From Streptomyces sp. NBC_01237 (GTDB taxonomy: Bacteria; Actinomycetota; Actinomycetes; Streptomycetales; Streptomycetaceae): a stretch of 64,000 nucleotides of DNA. The notes beneath the pieces are model-generated. The model saw only the letters and a list, made by a program, of their open reading frames with translations, made no database searches and was not told where the DNA came from. A program made the translations under genes and the position numbers. Location: the NCBI RefSeq assembly GCF_035917275.1, contig NZ_CP108508.1:3720001-3784000 (forward strand), written 5' to 3'. Of the stretch, positions 52,636-60,997 are shown one piece after another; positions within the stretch are counted from its first letter, which is position 1; each line of letters starts with the position of its first letter.

Positions 52636-53417
52636 AAGAGGCTGACGCCGGCCAGCCATCCCCCGTCGATGACGAACGGCTGCCCGGTGATGTACGAGGA
52701 GTCCTCCGAGGTCAGGAACAGGGCGAGCGCCGCCACCTCCTCCGGCCGCCCGATCCGCCCCAGCGGCACGAGCTTCTTGTACAGCTCGGACACGGCCGCC
52801 TTCGACTCCTCCGGGTCGGCGGACGGGTCCAGTGCCGCCGGATTGGTCATCGCGGTGTCCACGGCCCCCGGGCAGACCGCGTTGACCCGTATCCCCTGCG
52901 CCGCCAGCTCCACCGCCGCCACCTTGGTCAGCCCGAGTACCGCGTGCTTGGTCGCCGCGTACGCGCCCACGAACGCCATACCGGTGAGCCCGGTGTACGA
53001 GGCCGTGTTGACGATGGTCCCGCCGCCCGCCGCACCGATCTCGGGCGCGACGGTCTTGATCCCCAGGAACGCGCCGACCTGATTGACCTGGACGACCTGC
53101 TGGAACTCCTCCAGCGGCGTGGACACCAGCTCGTTGAAGCGCAGGATTCCGGCGTTGTTGACCAGCCCGTCGATCTTCCCGAACGCCTCCTTCGCCACGG
53201 CGACGGCGGACCGCCACTCCTCCTCGCGGCTCACGTCCAGATGAACGAACCGGGCGGCCTCCGTGCCCAGCTCCTTCGCCAGGGCCTCCCCCTGCTCGTC
53301 CAGCACATCGGCGATGACCACGCGCGCCCCTTCGGCCGCGAAGAGCCGCGCCTCCTGCTCACCCTGTCCGCGCGCCGCTCCACTGATGATGACGACGCGC
53401 CCGTCCAGCTTGCCCAT
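52632..53417 (-). CDS. SDR-family oxidoreductase
   Basis: 261 residues from ATG 53417, GGGAGA upstream. NAD loop ISGAARGQG (11-19), NNAG at 87-90, Ser in NTASYTG, and YAATK as the Tyr-Lys pair, with PGAVDTAMT after it. It starts 11 bases after the LLM gene that ends at 53429, so the two are one operon. A hydroxysteroid- or alcohol-type dehydrogenase role is likely, substrate unknown. Confidence 0.92.
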   Translation of the reverse strand: MGKLDGRVVIISGAARGQGEQEARLFAAEGARVVIADVLDEQGEALAKELGTEAARFVHLDVSREEEWRSAVAVAKEAFGKIDGLVNNAGILRFNELVSTPLEEFQQVVQVNQVGAFLGIKTVAPEIGAAGGGTIVNTASYTGLTGMAFVGAYAATKHAVLGLTKVAAVELAAQGIRVNAVCPGAVDTAMTNPAALDPSADPEESKAAVSELYKKLVPLGRIGRPEEVAALALFLTSEDSSYITGQPFVIDGGWLAGVSLF

Positions 53418-53428
53418 GCCCGGTCTCC

Positions 53429-54373
53429 CTAGGTGTCGAGTAGTGGTGCGACGTCGGCGCCGAACGCCGCCATCTGGTCGATGAGTTCCTGTGGTCCCCG
53501 GCTGCGGAACCGCACCTGGATCTGGTGCACCCCCATGTCCGCGTAGGCCCGCAGCGACTCGGCGAGGACCTCCGGCTTCCCGCTCAGGGTCCGTCGCCCC
53601 ACCCGCCACCCGGGGTCACCGACGTAGAGCGGTTCGGTGATCGCCCCGATGACGAGCGGCTCCTCGACCCCCGCCTCTGCCCGGAGTTCACGCAACCGGG
53701 CTATATGTACGGGCAGTTCGTCACGCGAACCCCCCTGCGGCAGCCACCCGTCCCCCCGCACGGCGGCCCGGCGCACGGCGGCGGGCGAGGAGCCCCCCAC
53801 CCAGATCGGCACCCGCTCCTGGGCCGGACGCGGCAGCTGCCCCAGCCCGCCGAAGGAGAACCGCTCCCCCGCGAACTCCGGGAACTCCGCCGGCCCGAGC
53901 GCCGCCCGCAGCGCGTCGATGGTCTCGTCGAGCACACCGCCGCGCCCGGCGAAGTCCACGCCGAGCGCCTCGAACTCCTCCTGCACGTGCCCGGCGCCGA
54001 CCCCGAGGATCAGCCGGCCGCCGCTGAGGTGGTCGAGGGTGGCGTACTGCTTGGCGGTGAGGAGCGGATGCCGCAGCCCGACGACGGCCACATGGCTCAT
54101 CAGCAGGACGCGATCGGTGACCCCGGCGAGAAAGGCGAGGGTGGCGACGGGGTCGTACCAGATGGTGCTCATGGCCCCGGCGAGCCGCCGGGGAATGCCG
54201 ACGTGTTCGCAGCTCGCGAGGTAGGCGAAACCACTGCGGTCGGCGGCGTGGGCGATCCGGGCGAGGTCGGCGGGGGTCGCCCCGGCCTCCCAGGGCTCCG
54301 CGTAGAGGGTGCTCTGCGACTGGATCGGGAGCTGCATCCCGTACGACAGCGGCCCGGTGGGCAGTATCGGCAC
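53429..54373 (-). CDS. LLM-class F420-dependent oxidoreductase
   Basis: 314 residues from GTG 54373 with GGAGG upstream. Features of the TIGR03619-type: FAYLASCEHVGIPR, LDHLSGGRLILGVGAGHVQEE and PIWVGGSSPAAVRRAA. It is the first gene of the minus-strand operon and has a near-perfect CTGACG operator ahead of it. Its cofactor is probably F420, made from the product of fbiC at 36.4 kb. Confidence 0.88.
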   Translation of the reverse strand: MPILPTGPLSYGMQLPIQSQSTLYAEPWEAGATPADLARIAHAADRSGFAYLASCEHVGIPRRLAGAMSTIWYDPVATLAFLAGVTDRVLLMSHVAVVGLRHPLLTAKQYATLDHLSGGRLILGVGAGHVQEEFEALGVDFAGRGGVLDETIDALRAALGPAEFPEFAGERFSFGGLGQLPRPAQERVPIWVGGSSPAAVRRAAVRGDGWLPQGGSRDELPVHIARLRELRAEAGVEEPLVIGAITEPLYVGDPGWRVGRRTLSGKPEVLAESLRAYADMGVHQIQVRFRSRGPQELIDQMAAFGADVAPLLDT

Positions 54374-54441
54374 CGAACGGCCTCCTTCCCCTGGAACTGA
54401 TCTGATGGACAGTCACCTTGCAGGCGGGGCCATAGTCATAC

Positions 54442-54456
54442 CTGACGCTCCATCAG
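54442..54456. promoter_or_regulatory. CTGACG-type operator, copy 4 (one mismatch)
   Basis: CTGACG-CTC-CATCAG, 68 bases before the LLM start at 54373; the right arm has A for G. Confidence 0.65.
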
Positions 54457-54531
54457 ACAAGAGTGTGCGCCGACGGGGCTGTCGGGGGACGGATACCGGT
54501 GGCCCGACGCGGCCCGGGAGAGGAGGGACGG

Positions 54532-54588
54532 CAGCAGCCCCGGAACCACCCGTCCCCGATAGGGGCCTGAGTGGTTCCGGGGCTGCTG
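54532..54588. terminator. 18-bp hairpin after SGNH hydrolase
   Basis: CAGCAGCCCCGGAACCAC, 21-base loop, GTGGTTCCGGGGCTGCTG. It is 42 bases after the hydrolase's 3' end (minus strand) and insulates it from the LLM/SDR cluster. Confidence 0.75.
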
Positions 54589-54629
54589 TGGAGGAGCGGG
54601 CGGGCGGGCGTCGAACCGCCCGCGCGGGG

Positions 54630-55832
54630 TCAGACGGCGCGGTCCGCGACGGGGCCGCTTGCCGCGAAGGGGCCGTCGGCCGCGAAGGCGTGTGCGGCGA
54701 ACCGCTCACCGATACGGCGGTGCGTGGCGGCGTCCGGGTGGAGCTGGTCGGGCAGGGGCAGTTCGACGGAGTCGGCCTCCCCGTAGAGGTCACGGCCGTC
54801 GAGGTGGTACAGGTGCGGGTCCTCGGCCGCCCGCTGCTTCACGATCCGGGCGAGTTCGCCCCTGATGACGTTCAGGGTGAGCTTCCCGGCGGCGGTCTCC
54901 GCGGGATCGCCCGCCGCGCGGAAGCTCAGCTTTCCGGCGCTCAGCGCGGCGAGGTCAGGGGCGCTGGGGCCGGGGGTGTCCTCGTGGATCGGGCACAGGA
55001 TGGGCGAGACCACCAGCAGCGGGGCGGTGGGGTGACCCTCGCGGATGGTGTCGAGGAAGCCGTGGACGGCCGGGGTGAAGGCGCGCAGGCGCATCAGGTC
55101 GGTGTTGACCAGGTTGATGCCGATCTTGACACTGATCAGGTCGGCGGGGGTGTCGCGCATGGTGCGCGCGGTGAACGGGTCGAGCAGGGCGCTGCCGCCC
55201 AGGCCCAGGTTGATCAGCTCCACCCCGCCGAGCGAGGCGGCCAGGGCGGGCCAGGTGGTGCTGGGACTCGCCGCGTCGGAACCGTGGCTGATCGAACTGC
55301 CGTGGTGCAGCCAGACCTTGCGCCCCCGGTCCGGTGCGGGCTCGACGGCGGCATCGGTGCGCAGGGCGACGAGTTCGGTGGCCTCGTTGTGCGGCAGCCA
55401 TATCTCGACGTCCTTGTCGCCGTCGGCCAGCCCGGCGAAGCGAACGGTGCCGACCGGTCCGGGCCGCTGCTCGGCGGTACCGGTGGCCATGTCGATGGTC
55501 AGGGTGTTGCCGCCGGTGACACTGCCCCGGCCGGCCGGGCGTCCGTCGACGACCAGGTCGTACACGCCGTCCGGACGGGGCGGGGCGCCCACGTAGACCC
55601 GCTTGGTGGGGAGCGCGTCCAGCTCGATGGCGGTGGCGCGGGTACGGAAGACCAGCCGGACGCCGGAGGGCTGCGCCTCGGCCATGGCGAGCTGACCGTC
55701 GGTGTACTGGGCGCGGGCCCAGCCGGGCAGCCGGTGGGGCAGGACGCCGTGCGCGGTGCGCTCCAGGTCGAGGGCGCCGCGCAGGAGGCCGGCGGTGATG
55801 GGCGTGGTGATCCAGCGGTGTTCGGTATTCAT
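54630..55832 (-). CDS. SGNH/GDSL-family hydrolase
   Basis: 400 residues from ATG 55832. The N-terminal ~175 residues form a beta-rich domain; the SGNH core follows: HHGSSISHG (nucleophile Ser), NLGLGGSALLDPF (block II Gly), KIGINLVN (block III Asn) and LPDQLHPDAATH (catalytic Asp/His). There is no signal peptide, so it is cytoplasmic. Likely an esterase, acting on acetyl or acyl groups. The start lies 152 bases from the TetR gene's end on the same strand. Confidence 0.88.
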   Translation of the reverse strand: MNTEHRWITTPITAGLLRGALDLERTAHGVLPHRLPGWARAQYTDGQLAMAEAQPSGVRLVFRTRATAIELDALPTKRVYVGAPPRPDGVYDLVVDGRPAGRGSVTGGNTLTIDMATGTAEQRPGPVGTVRFAGLADGDKDVEIWLPHNEATELVALRTDAAVEPAPDRGRKVWLHHGSSISHGSDAASPSTTWPALAASLGGVELINLGLGGSALLDPFTARTMRDTPADLISVKIGINLVNTDLMRLRAFTPAVHGFLDTIREGHPTAPLLVVSPILCPIHEDTPGPSAPDLAALSAGKLSFRAAGDPAETAAGKLTLNVIRGELARIVKQRAAEDPHLYHLDGRDLYGEADSVELPLPDQLHPDAATHRRIGERFAAHAFAADGPFAASGPVADRAV

Positions 55833-55867
55833 GGTCTCAGCCTTGATCAGGGATGTTCGAAGTCGTT

Positions 55868-55925
55868 CAGGTGCGCGGATGCGCGGATGCGCGAGACACA
55901 GACACGCGGACGCGCGGCTACGCGC
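55868..55925. repeat. Short GCGCGGAT-type repeats
   Basis: GTGCGCGGATGCGCGGATGC then GCGAGACACAGACACGCGG and GCGCGGCTACGCGC: tandem 8-bp units with degenerate copies before the SGNH gene. Confidence 0.6.
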
Positions 55926-55983
55926 ACCCTTCATGGCGTCATGGCCGTACGCCGGGGGCCGGCGATACCGCGGCGGCGCGGGG

Positions 55984-56556
55984 TCAGGGCGCGGGCCAGG
56001 TCCGCAGCAGGGCGTCGAGACGGTCCAGGACCCATGTCCAGGATTCCTGCGAGTCGGGAGCGCTGTGGCTGAAGCCTCCGGCCAGCTCCAGGCTGGTGTA
56101 GCCGTGGAAGACGCTCCCCAGCAGCCGGACGGCGTGCGTCTGGTCCGGCTCCGTCAGGTCGTACCCACGCAGGATCGCCCGCGTCATCTGCGCGTGCCGG
56201 CCCCCGGCACTGGCCGCCGCGGCCTCCGGGTCGAGCCGGAACTGCGCCGCCGCGTAGCGGCCGGGGTGCTCGCGGGCGTAGTCGCGGTAGACGTTCGCGA
56301 AGGCGGCCAGGGCGTCCTTGCCCGCCCGCCCGGCCAGGGCGATGGCGCCCCGGTCCGCCAGCTCCTCCAGCGAGAGCAGCGCGATCCTGGTCTTGAGGTC
56401 CTGGGAGCTCTTCAGGTGCGAGTACAGACTCGCGACCTTGACATCGAACTGCCGGGCCAGCGCCGAGAGGGTCACTTGCTCGAACCCGGCCTCGTCGGCC
56501 ATTTCCGCGCCTGCCCGGACGAGGCGTTCCGTGGTCAGTCCCGCACGTGGTGCCAT
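55984..56556 (-). CDS. TetR-family regulator
   Basis: 190 residues from ATG 56556. HTH: LTTERLVRAGAEMADEAGFE, QVTLSALARQFDVKVASLYS and HLKSSQDLK, then a C-terminal domain of the WHG type (FHGYTSLELAGGF). Its targets are probably the divergent LysE exporter at 56665 and the SGNH gene that follows on its own strand. The AT-rich spacer 56586-56622 is a likely operator. Confidence 0.9.
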   Translation of the reverse strand: MAPRAGLTTERLVRAGAEMADEAGFEQVTLSALARQFDVKVASLYSHLKSSQDLKTRIALLSLEELADRGAIALAGRAGKDALAAFANVYRDYAREHPGRYAAAQFRLDPEAAAASAGGRHAQMTRAILRGYDLTEPDQTHAVRLLGSVFHGYTSLELAGGFSHSAPDSQESWTWVLDRLDALLRTWPAP

Positions 56557-56585
56557 ACCGGCGACCCTCCTTCCATCAACCTGAA

Positions 56586-56622
56586 CCTAGTATGCATATA
56601 CCTAAAGTCTATAGGAAAACGA
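56586..56622. promoter_or_regulatory. AT-rich divergent promoter with imperfect inverted repeats
   Basis: CCTAGTATGCATATACC and CCTAAAGTCTATAGG are imperfect palindromes, TATGCATA being a perfect 8-mer, between TetR (56556) and LysE (56665). Confidence 0.5.
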
Positions 56623-56664
56623 AAAGAGGTGGAGTCGCGAGGGCCCCGTATCTAGCATCCGTCC

Positions 56665-57306
56665 ATGCCGACCACCGACCGACTGCTCGCCTTCGCGGCC
56701 ACGTCGTTCCTCCTGATACTGATACCGGGCCCCAGCGTGCTGTTCGTGGTGGGGCGGGCCCTCGCGCAGGGGCGCCGCGCCGCACTGACCACGGTCCTGG
56801 GAAACACCCTCGGGTCCTACGTACTCGTCGTGGCCGTGGCCCTCGGAGTCGGGGCCGTCGTGGAACGCTCCGTCGTCGTCTTCACGGCACTGAAGCTGGT
56901 GGGCGCCGCGTATCTGGTCTACCTGGGGATCATTGCGGTGCGCCGACGCGGCTCCCTGCACGCCTCGTTCACCGGTGGGGACAGCCCCGCGCACGGCGGT
57001 CTGCGCACCCTCGGGGAGGGGTTCGCGGTCGGTGTGGCCAACCCCAAGACCATCGTGTTCTTCGCCGCCGTGCTGCCCCAGTTCGTCGACCCCGCCCAGG
57101 GGCACGTCACCGCTCAGATGCTGCTGCTCGGCCTGGTCTTCAACCTCATCGCCGTTGCCTCCGACAGCGTGTGGGGGCTGGCCGCGGCCACCGCGCGGGA
57201 CTGGTTCGCCCGATCGCCGCGGCGGCTCTCGCTGGTCGGCGGGGCCGGCGGGTTCGCGATGATCGGCCTCGGCATCACGGTCGCCGCGACGGGCCGCAAG
57301 GACTGA
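56665..57306 (+). CDS. LysE-family amino acid/threonine exporter
   Basis: 213 residues. Six hydrophobic segments. The family start LLILIPGPSVLFVVGRALAQ is followed by a second LVGAAYLVYLGIIAVRRR and, centrally, GFAVGVANPKTIVFFAAVLP, the LysE/RhtB signature. It exports an amino acid or analogue across the cytoplasmic membrane. It is divergent from a TetR regulator. Confidence 0.92.
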   Translation: MPTTDRLLAFAATSFLLILIPGPSVLFVVGRALAQGRRAALTTVLGNTLGSYVLVVAVALGVGAVVERSVVVFTALKLVGAAYLVYLGIIAVRRRGSLHASFTGGDSPAHGGLRTLGEGFAVGVANPKTIVFFAAVLPQFVDPAQGHVTAQMLLLGLVFNLIAVASDSVWGLAAATARDWFARSPRRLSLVGGAGGFAMIGLGITVAATGRKD

Positions 57307-57373
57307 GGACCTGGGTACGGGGGTGTCCGCGCATGCACGGGCCGGCCGCACCCGGCCCCCGCCTCCGCGCATA

Positions 57374-57428
57374 CGCGGACGGGCCGCCCCGTCCCCCTCT
57401 CACGGGGGGACGCGACGGCCCGTCCGCG
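57374..57428. terminator. Nested hairpin between convergent genes
   Basis: CGCGGACGGGCCG pairs with CGGCCCGTCCGCG (13 bp), and the inner loop contains GTCCCCC-TCTCAC-GGGGGGAC. It separates LysE from the convergent secreted protein gene. Confidence 0.75.
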
Positions 57429-57446
57429 GTCTGCGGCAGCGGGACT

Positions 57447-57866
57447 CTACTCCGGCTGCGTCACCGTCAGCCCCCAGCGGATGCTCTCGTCGGAGGCGTC
57501 GATTCCCACCGAGAAGGACCCCCACTGAACGACTCCCGGGTCCATGGCCACCGAGCCCACACCCGTACTGCCCTCGGGGCAGTCCACCTCGAACGCGGCT
57601 ACCTGGGTGGCCTGCGACGCCATCGTCACCGACACGCTGCCACCCCCTTCGCAGGCCACCGTGATCACGGTCGCGAGGCGGTCCGAGGCACCCGCCGACA
57701 CGACTCCCCCGTCCCCCGTGTTCTCCGGCACCCACACCAGCCCGTCCGGCCCGGGGTGCGGAAGAAGCGCTCCGGTCGTCGCCGCGGCAGCGGGCACGAC
57801 CCCCATGCCCACCGCCCCGAAGGCCGCCAGAACCGCCACGGTCACGGAATTCCTCGCACGTATCAC
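57447..57866 (-). CDS. Small secreted protein of unknown function
   Basis: 139 residues. The start is GTG 57866, chosen because GAGGAG lies six bases upstream; other starts upstream lack one. A Sec leader (MIRARNSVTVAVLAAFGAVG, cut near AAAA) precedes a ~110-residue beta-rich domain with two Cys (VACEGG and VDCPEG) that may form a disulphide. Family not recognised. The 478 bases upstream hold no gene. Confidence 0.75.
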   Translation of the reverse strand: MIRARNSVTVAVLAAFGAVGMGVVPAAAATTGALLPHPGPDGLVWVPENTGDGGVVSAGASDRLATVITVACEGGGSVSVTMASQATQVAAFEVDCPEGSTGVGSVAMDPGVVQWGSFSVGIDASDESIRWGLTVTQPE

Positions 57867-58343
57867 GTCTGCTCCTCGCCGACCTGTCATGGAGCCGTCA
57901 GTCTCGGGCGGAGGGAGGTCCGTACGCATGAGTACGCGTACTCATGGGCCGGTCGGCTTCTCCCGGCGCCGAACCGGGAATGCTGACGGGTGGCCGATCC
58001 CCGGGTCCGCCGCCTCCCCCGCCTCCTCCGCCCCCTCAGCCTCCTCGGGTCTCTCCGACGCTTCCTCCGCTGGTGGCCGACGGTTCCGGTCATGCCCTGA
58101 TGTCCCTCGGGGGCGGGTCGATCGCGGCGATCCGCTGGTGGGACCTCCGCGAAACCCTGCCCCGGGCGCGTTCAGCCCCTGGACACGCACCTCGCCCGGC
58201 TCACGCGGGGGCCGGGGCTGCGGAAGGCCGGGCTCCGGGCCACGGGTCGGTGACTCCCGTGCCGGGCCGCTCCTTTGCTCCCCCGCGTGCCCCCCGCGCG
58301 AGCGGAAGGCCCGCCGACAGCCGAAGATCATCCGGCGTGCAGA
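57867..58343. other. Long intergenic region
   Basis: No supported gene. The plus strand carries a (CCGCCTCC)-like pyrimidine-rich low-complexity run at 58000-58070. A minus-strand frame (58083-57942) encodes an acidic EEAEGAEEAGEAADP run with no usable start. Confidence 0.4.
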
Positions 58344-58961
58344 ATGACCCGTATGCCTATAACGAACACTCCCAAGACGGCATCGATCGAGGACGCCCAG
58401 CCGGTCGGCCGAACCCTGGCCCTCGCGTTCGACGACGACCCGATGATGCGTTGGTTCTTCCCCGACGACGCCTCTCGCGAGTCGGGGCTGACCCGGTACT
58501 TCACCACCCTCTTCACCCGGCAGTACGCCCAGCACGGTGTGTGCGAGCGCACCGACGCGGCGGCGGCCTTCTGGGTGTCACCGGAGGGGAAGGACAAGGC
58601 GGTTCCCGACGCGGAGACGATCCAGGAACTCCAGGACATCCTCGGCGACCGGGCAGCACTGTTCCGCGATGCCGTCGAGGCGGCGGCCGGGCACTCCCCG
58701 ACGGAACCCCACTGGTACCTGGCCGTGATCGGCGCCGACCCGGCCACCCAGGGCCAGGGCCACGGTTCCGCCCTGCTCCGCTCGGGGCTGGCCAAGGCCG
58801 ACGCGGCGGGCCTGCCCGTCTATCTGGAGTCGTCCAAGGCGTCCAACCTCCCCGTCTACGAGCACTTCGGCTTCACGGTGCTCGGAGAGGCGCGGCTGCC
58901 GGGAGGCGGCCCGGAGATCTGGGCCATGCGACGCGACGCCCGCCCCCCGTCCGACGTCTGA
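58344..58961 (+). CDS. GNAT-family acetyltransferase
   Basis: 205 residues from ATG 58344 (58353 is possible). The acetyl-CoA site is IGADPATQGQGHGSALL (GADP..QG.G.G), with PVYLESSKASNLPVYEHFGF near the end, the usual beta-6/beta-7 region. It acetylates an unknown amine or small molecule in the cytoplasm. Not linked to its neighbours by overlap. Confidence 0.92.
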   Translation: MTRMPITNTPKTASIEDAQPVGRTLALAFDDDPMMRWFFPDDASRESGLTRYFTTLFTRQYAQHGVCERTDAAAAFWVSPEGKDKAVPDAETIQELQDILGDRAALFRDAVEAAAGHSPTEPHWYLAVIGADPATQGQGHGSALLRSGLAKADAAGLPVYLESSKASNLPVYEHFGFTVLGEARLPGGGPEIWAMRRDARPPSDV

Positions 58962-59115
58962 TCCGGCGTCCTGCGCCCACAAAGGCTGCCTGCCCAACCC
59001 TGTTCGGCGGGCAGTCCTTGCGGGGCGGCCGAGAAGAACAAACGCCCCCGCCGACCGGAACGACATCCTCGGGACGTGGCGCATGCACCATGGACGCCGC
59101 TTGTACGGTCCTGTC

Positions 59116-59574
59116 ATGGCAACCGGAATCAGCCTGACCCTCGACTGTACGAACGCGCGTCTCCTCGGTGACTTCTGGAAGACGGCGCTGGACTACATCG
59201 ACGAGCCACCGCCCCCTCCGTTCGCCACCCGCGAGGAGTGGCTCGCGAGTTTCGACCTGCCCGAGGACGACTCGGCGGACGACGGTGCGTGGCTCTGTGA
59301 CCCCGAGGGCGTCGGCCCCCGGCTCTCCATCCTCAAGGTCCCCGAGCCGAAGACGGCCAAGAACCGCCTGCACATCGACATCCGCGTGCCCGGACACGGC
59401 AGTTCCGACGAGCGATGGGCGCGGATCCGGTCGAAGTCCGCGAGGCTGGTGGAGGCGGGCGGGAGCGTGTACGAGGTCGCCGAGGGCCACCACATCGTGA
59501 TGACGGACCCAGAGGGCAACGAATTCTGCGTGGCCGCCGCTCCCGCTTCCGCTCAGGCTCCCGCCCCGGCCTGA
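59116..59574 (+). CDS. VOC-family (glyoxalase-like) protein
   Basis: 152 residues from ATG 59116. Starts SLTLDCTNARLLGDFWKTAL and ends with VAEGHHIVMTDPEGNEFCVA, the paired beta-alpha-beta-beta-beta modules of vicinal oxygen chelate proteins; KNRLHIDIRV supplies a metal-type His. Substrate unknown. It is convergent with, and 12 bases from, the wHTH gene. Confidence 0.87.
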   Translation: MATGISLTLDCTNARLLGDFWKTALDYIDEPPPPPFATREEWLASFDLPEDDSADDGAWLCDPEGVGPRLSILKVPEPKTAKNRLHIDIRVPGHGSSDERWARIRSKSARLVEAGGSVYEVAEGHHIVMTDPEGNEFCVAAAPASAQAPAPA

Positions 59575-59586
59575 GACCGGCCCGCC

Positions 59587-60666
59587 TCAGCCGTTCTGCC
59601 CACGGACGATGGCGAAGCGCTCCCGCCAGGTGGCGTCCTCGGGGAACGTGTGCGTACCGGCCTGCCACATCTCCCAGGCGGCGACCTGACGGCACTCGGC
59701 GCATGCGGTCTCCTCGCCCATCGGCCGGAAGACGTGCTCCTCCCCCGGCCCCTCGCACGTGATCAGCTCGCGGACCGGCGGGGGCTCCGTGACGGGCGCT
59801 GTGATGGGCGGTGCGGGTGGCGTGGGTGGTGTCTGTGGGGGTTCCGGGCACTTCTGGGCCAGGCGGTAGCGGAGGAAGCCGACCGCGGAACGTACGCCGC
59901 CCTCCGGGCGCTCGGCCAGTAACGCCTGACGCAGGTCCGCCTCGCCCAGGCCCCGCTCCAGCCACTTCACCGCCTCCACCGCCAGCGCACGGGCCTCACG
60001 CACCCCCAGGTGCAGCTCCCGGCGCGTATGGCGCAGCGAGAGCAGGATCTGTTCCGCGCGGGCCAGTTGAGCCGGGCTGGAGGAGGGCGGCGCACAGGAC
60101 GGTGCGAGTGCGGCGGGCTGCGGTTCCGCCACTTCCACCTCCACTTCCACCTCCGCTGCCGCTTCCGCTTCCGCTTCGGAGGGTGGGTGGGTAGTGGTCT
60201 TATCTCTGTTGTCTTCTACCGGTTGATAGCCACCGGCCGTCCGGGGAGTCGGCTCACCGACGGTCGGAATCCGCACAGTCGGCGGAGCAGGCACAACAGG
60301 CGAAGGCAGTGAGGCGGACCGTGCGGGAGCCGTCGTCAGCCTCGCGCGTACGGTCCTGGCCTCGGCCTCCGTCAGCGGGGTGTTCGTGAACAGCTGCTCC
60401 GTGTACCAGCGGCCACCGGCACCCTGGCCGCTCCACTCATGTACAAAACCCTGCGCTACCAGCTGCTTCTTCGCCCTCTGGTACGCATGGCCCTTCATCC
60501 CCAGCTGGTCGGCCAACTCGCCCAACGGGCGGCCCGTGGCCGACTCCGGCAGACCCTGGACATACAGCAGAAGGACCTTCGCATCACTGTTCAACCGCCG
60601 CTCACGCACGACGTCGTTCGATGCCTTCGTATAGCCCGAAGAGGGCGCGATAACATGACGCAGCAT
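59587..60666 (-). CDS. Winged-helix DNA-binding protein with long linker
   Basis: 359 residues from ATG 60666; an in-frame ATG at 60741 would add 25 residues but has no ribosome site. A helix-turn-helix at residues 10-100 (YTKASNDVVRERRLNSDAKV, then LGELADQLGMKGHAYQRAKK and GRWYTEQLF) is followed by a Pro/Glu/Val-rich linker with an EVEVEVEV run. A conserved C-terminal helical domain (RAEQILLSLRHTRRELHLGV) precedes a Cys pair (ETACAEC) with upstream ITCEG, a probable zinc site. Similar proteins are common in Streptomyces; some resemble replication or mobile-element regulators. Function unknown. Confidence 0.75.
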   Translation of the reverse strand: MLRHVIAPSSGYTKASNDVVRERRLNSDAKVLLLYVQGLPESATGRPLGELADQLGMKGHAYQRAKKQLVAQGFVHEWSGQGAGGRWYTEQLFTNTPLTEAEARTVRARLTTAPARSASLPSPVVPAPPTVRIPTVGEPTPRTAGGYQPVEDNRDKTTTHPPSEAEAEAAAEVEVEVEVAEPQPAALAPSCAPPSSSPAQLARAEQILLSLRHTRRELHLGVREARALAVEAVKWLERGLGEADLRQALLAERPEGGVRSAVGFLRYRLAQKCPEPPQTPPTPPAPPITAPVTEPPPVRELITCEGPGEEHVFRPMGEETACAECRQVAAWEMWQAGTHTFPEDATWRERFAIVRGQNG

Positions 60667-60765
60667 TTCCCGGTGGGTCCTTTTCCACTGGTCGGTGTAG
60701 GCCCTCGGTCGGTGTTCCAGCACCGTCGGGGGCCGCTCCATGCGTCTGAGTGCGCACGGAGGGTG

Positions 60766-60969
60766 ATGACACCGTTACCGTACCGCATGATTTTCCCGCG
60801 CACCGGCACGATCATGTGTACGTTGAACGCGCGGGCGCCGCAGGGGCGTTCGGCACCGGCGGGGGCAGCCGACCGCGCAGGCGCGACGGGCACGACGGCG
60901 GACGGCGCGGGCACGACGGGTACGCGGGCGGGCAGCACGGGCGCGGTGGCCGAGGACGAACAGCCGTGA
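60766..60969 (+). CDS. Possible small Ala/Gly/Thr-rich protein
   Basis: 67 residues beginning at ATG 60766, directly after GGAGGGTG, so the start is plausible. The first ~20 residues (MTPLPYRMIFPRTGTIMCTL) are the only distinctive ones; the rest is a low-complexity GATGTT run. It ends 29 bp before the MFS start. It may be non-coding. Confidence 0.3.
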   Translation: MTPLPYRMIFPRTGTIMCTLNARAPQGRSAPAGAADRAGATGTTADGAGTTGTRAGSTGAVAEDEQP

Positions 60970-60997
60970 CGGGTGAGGGCAGGGAAGAGGCGGCCGT

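Noticed and set aside
57942..58535. Minus-strand ORF with EEAEGAEEAGEAADP
   Set aside because: No start codon with a ribosome site and no domain; probably a shadow of a pyrimidine-rich plus strand.
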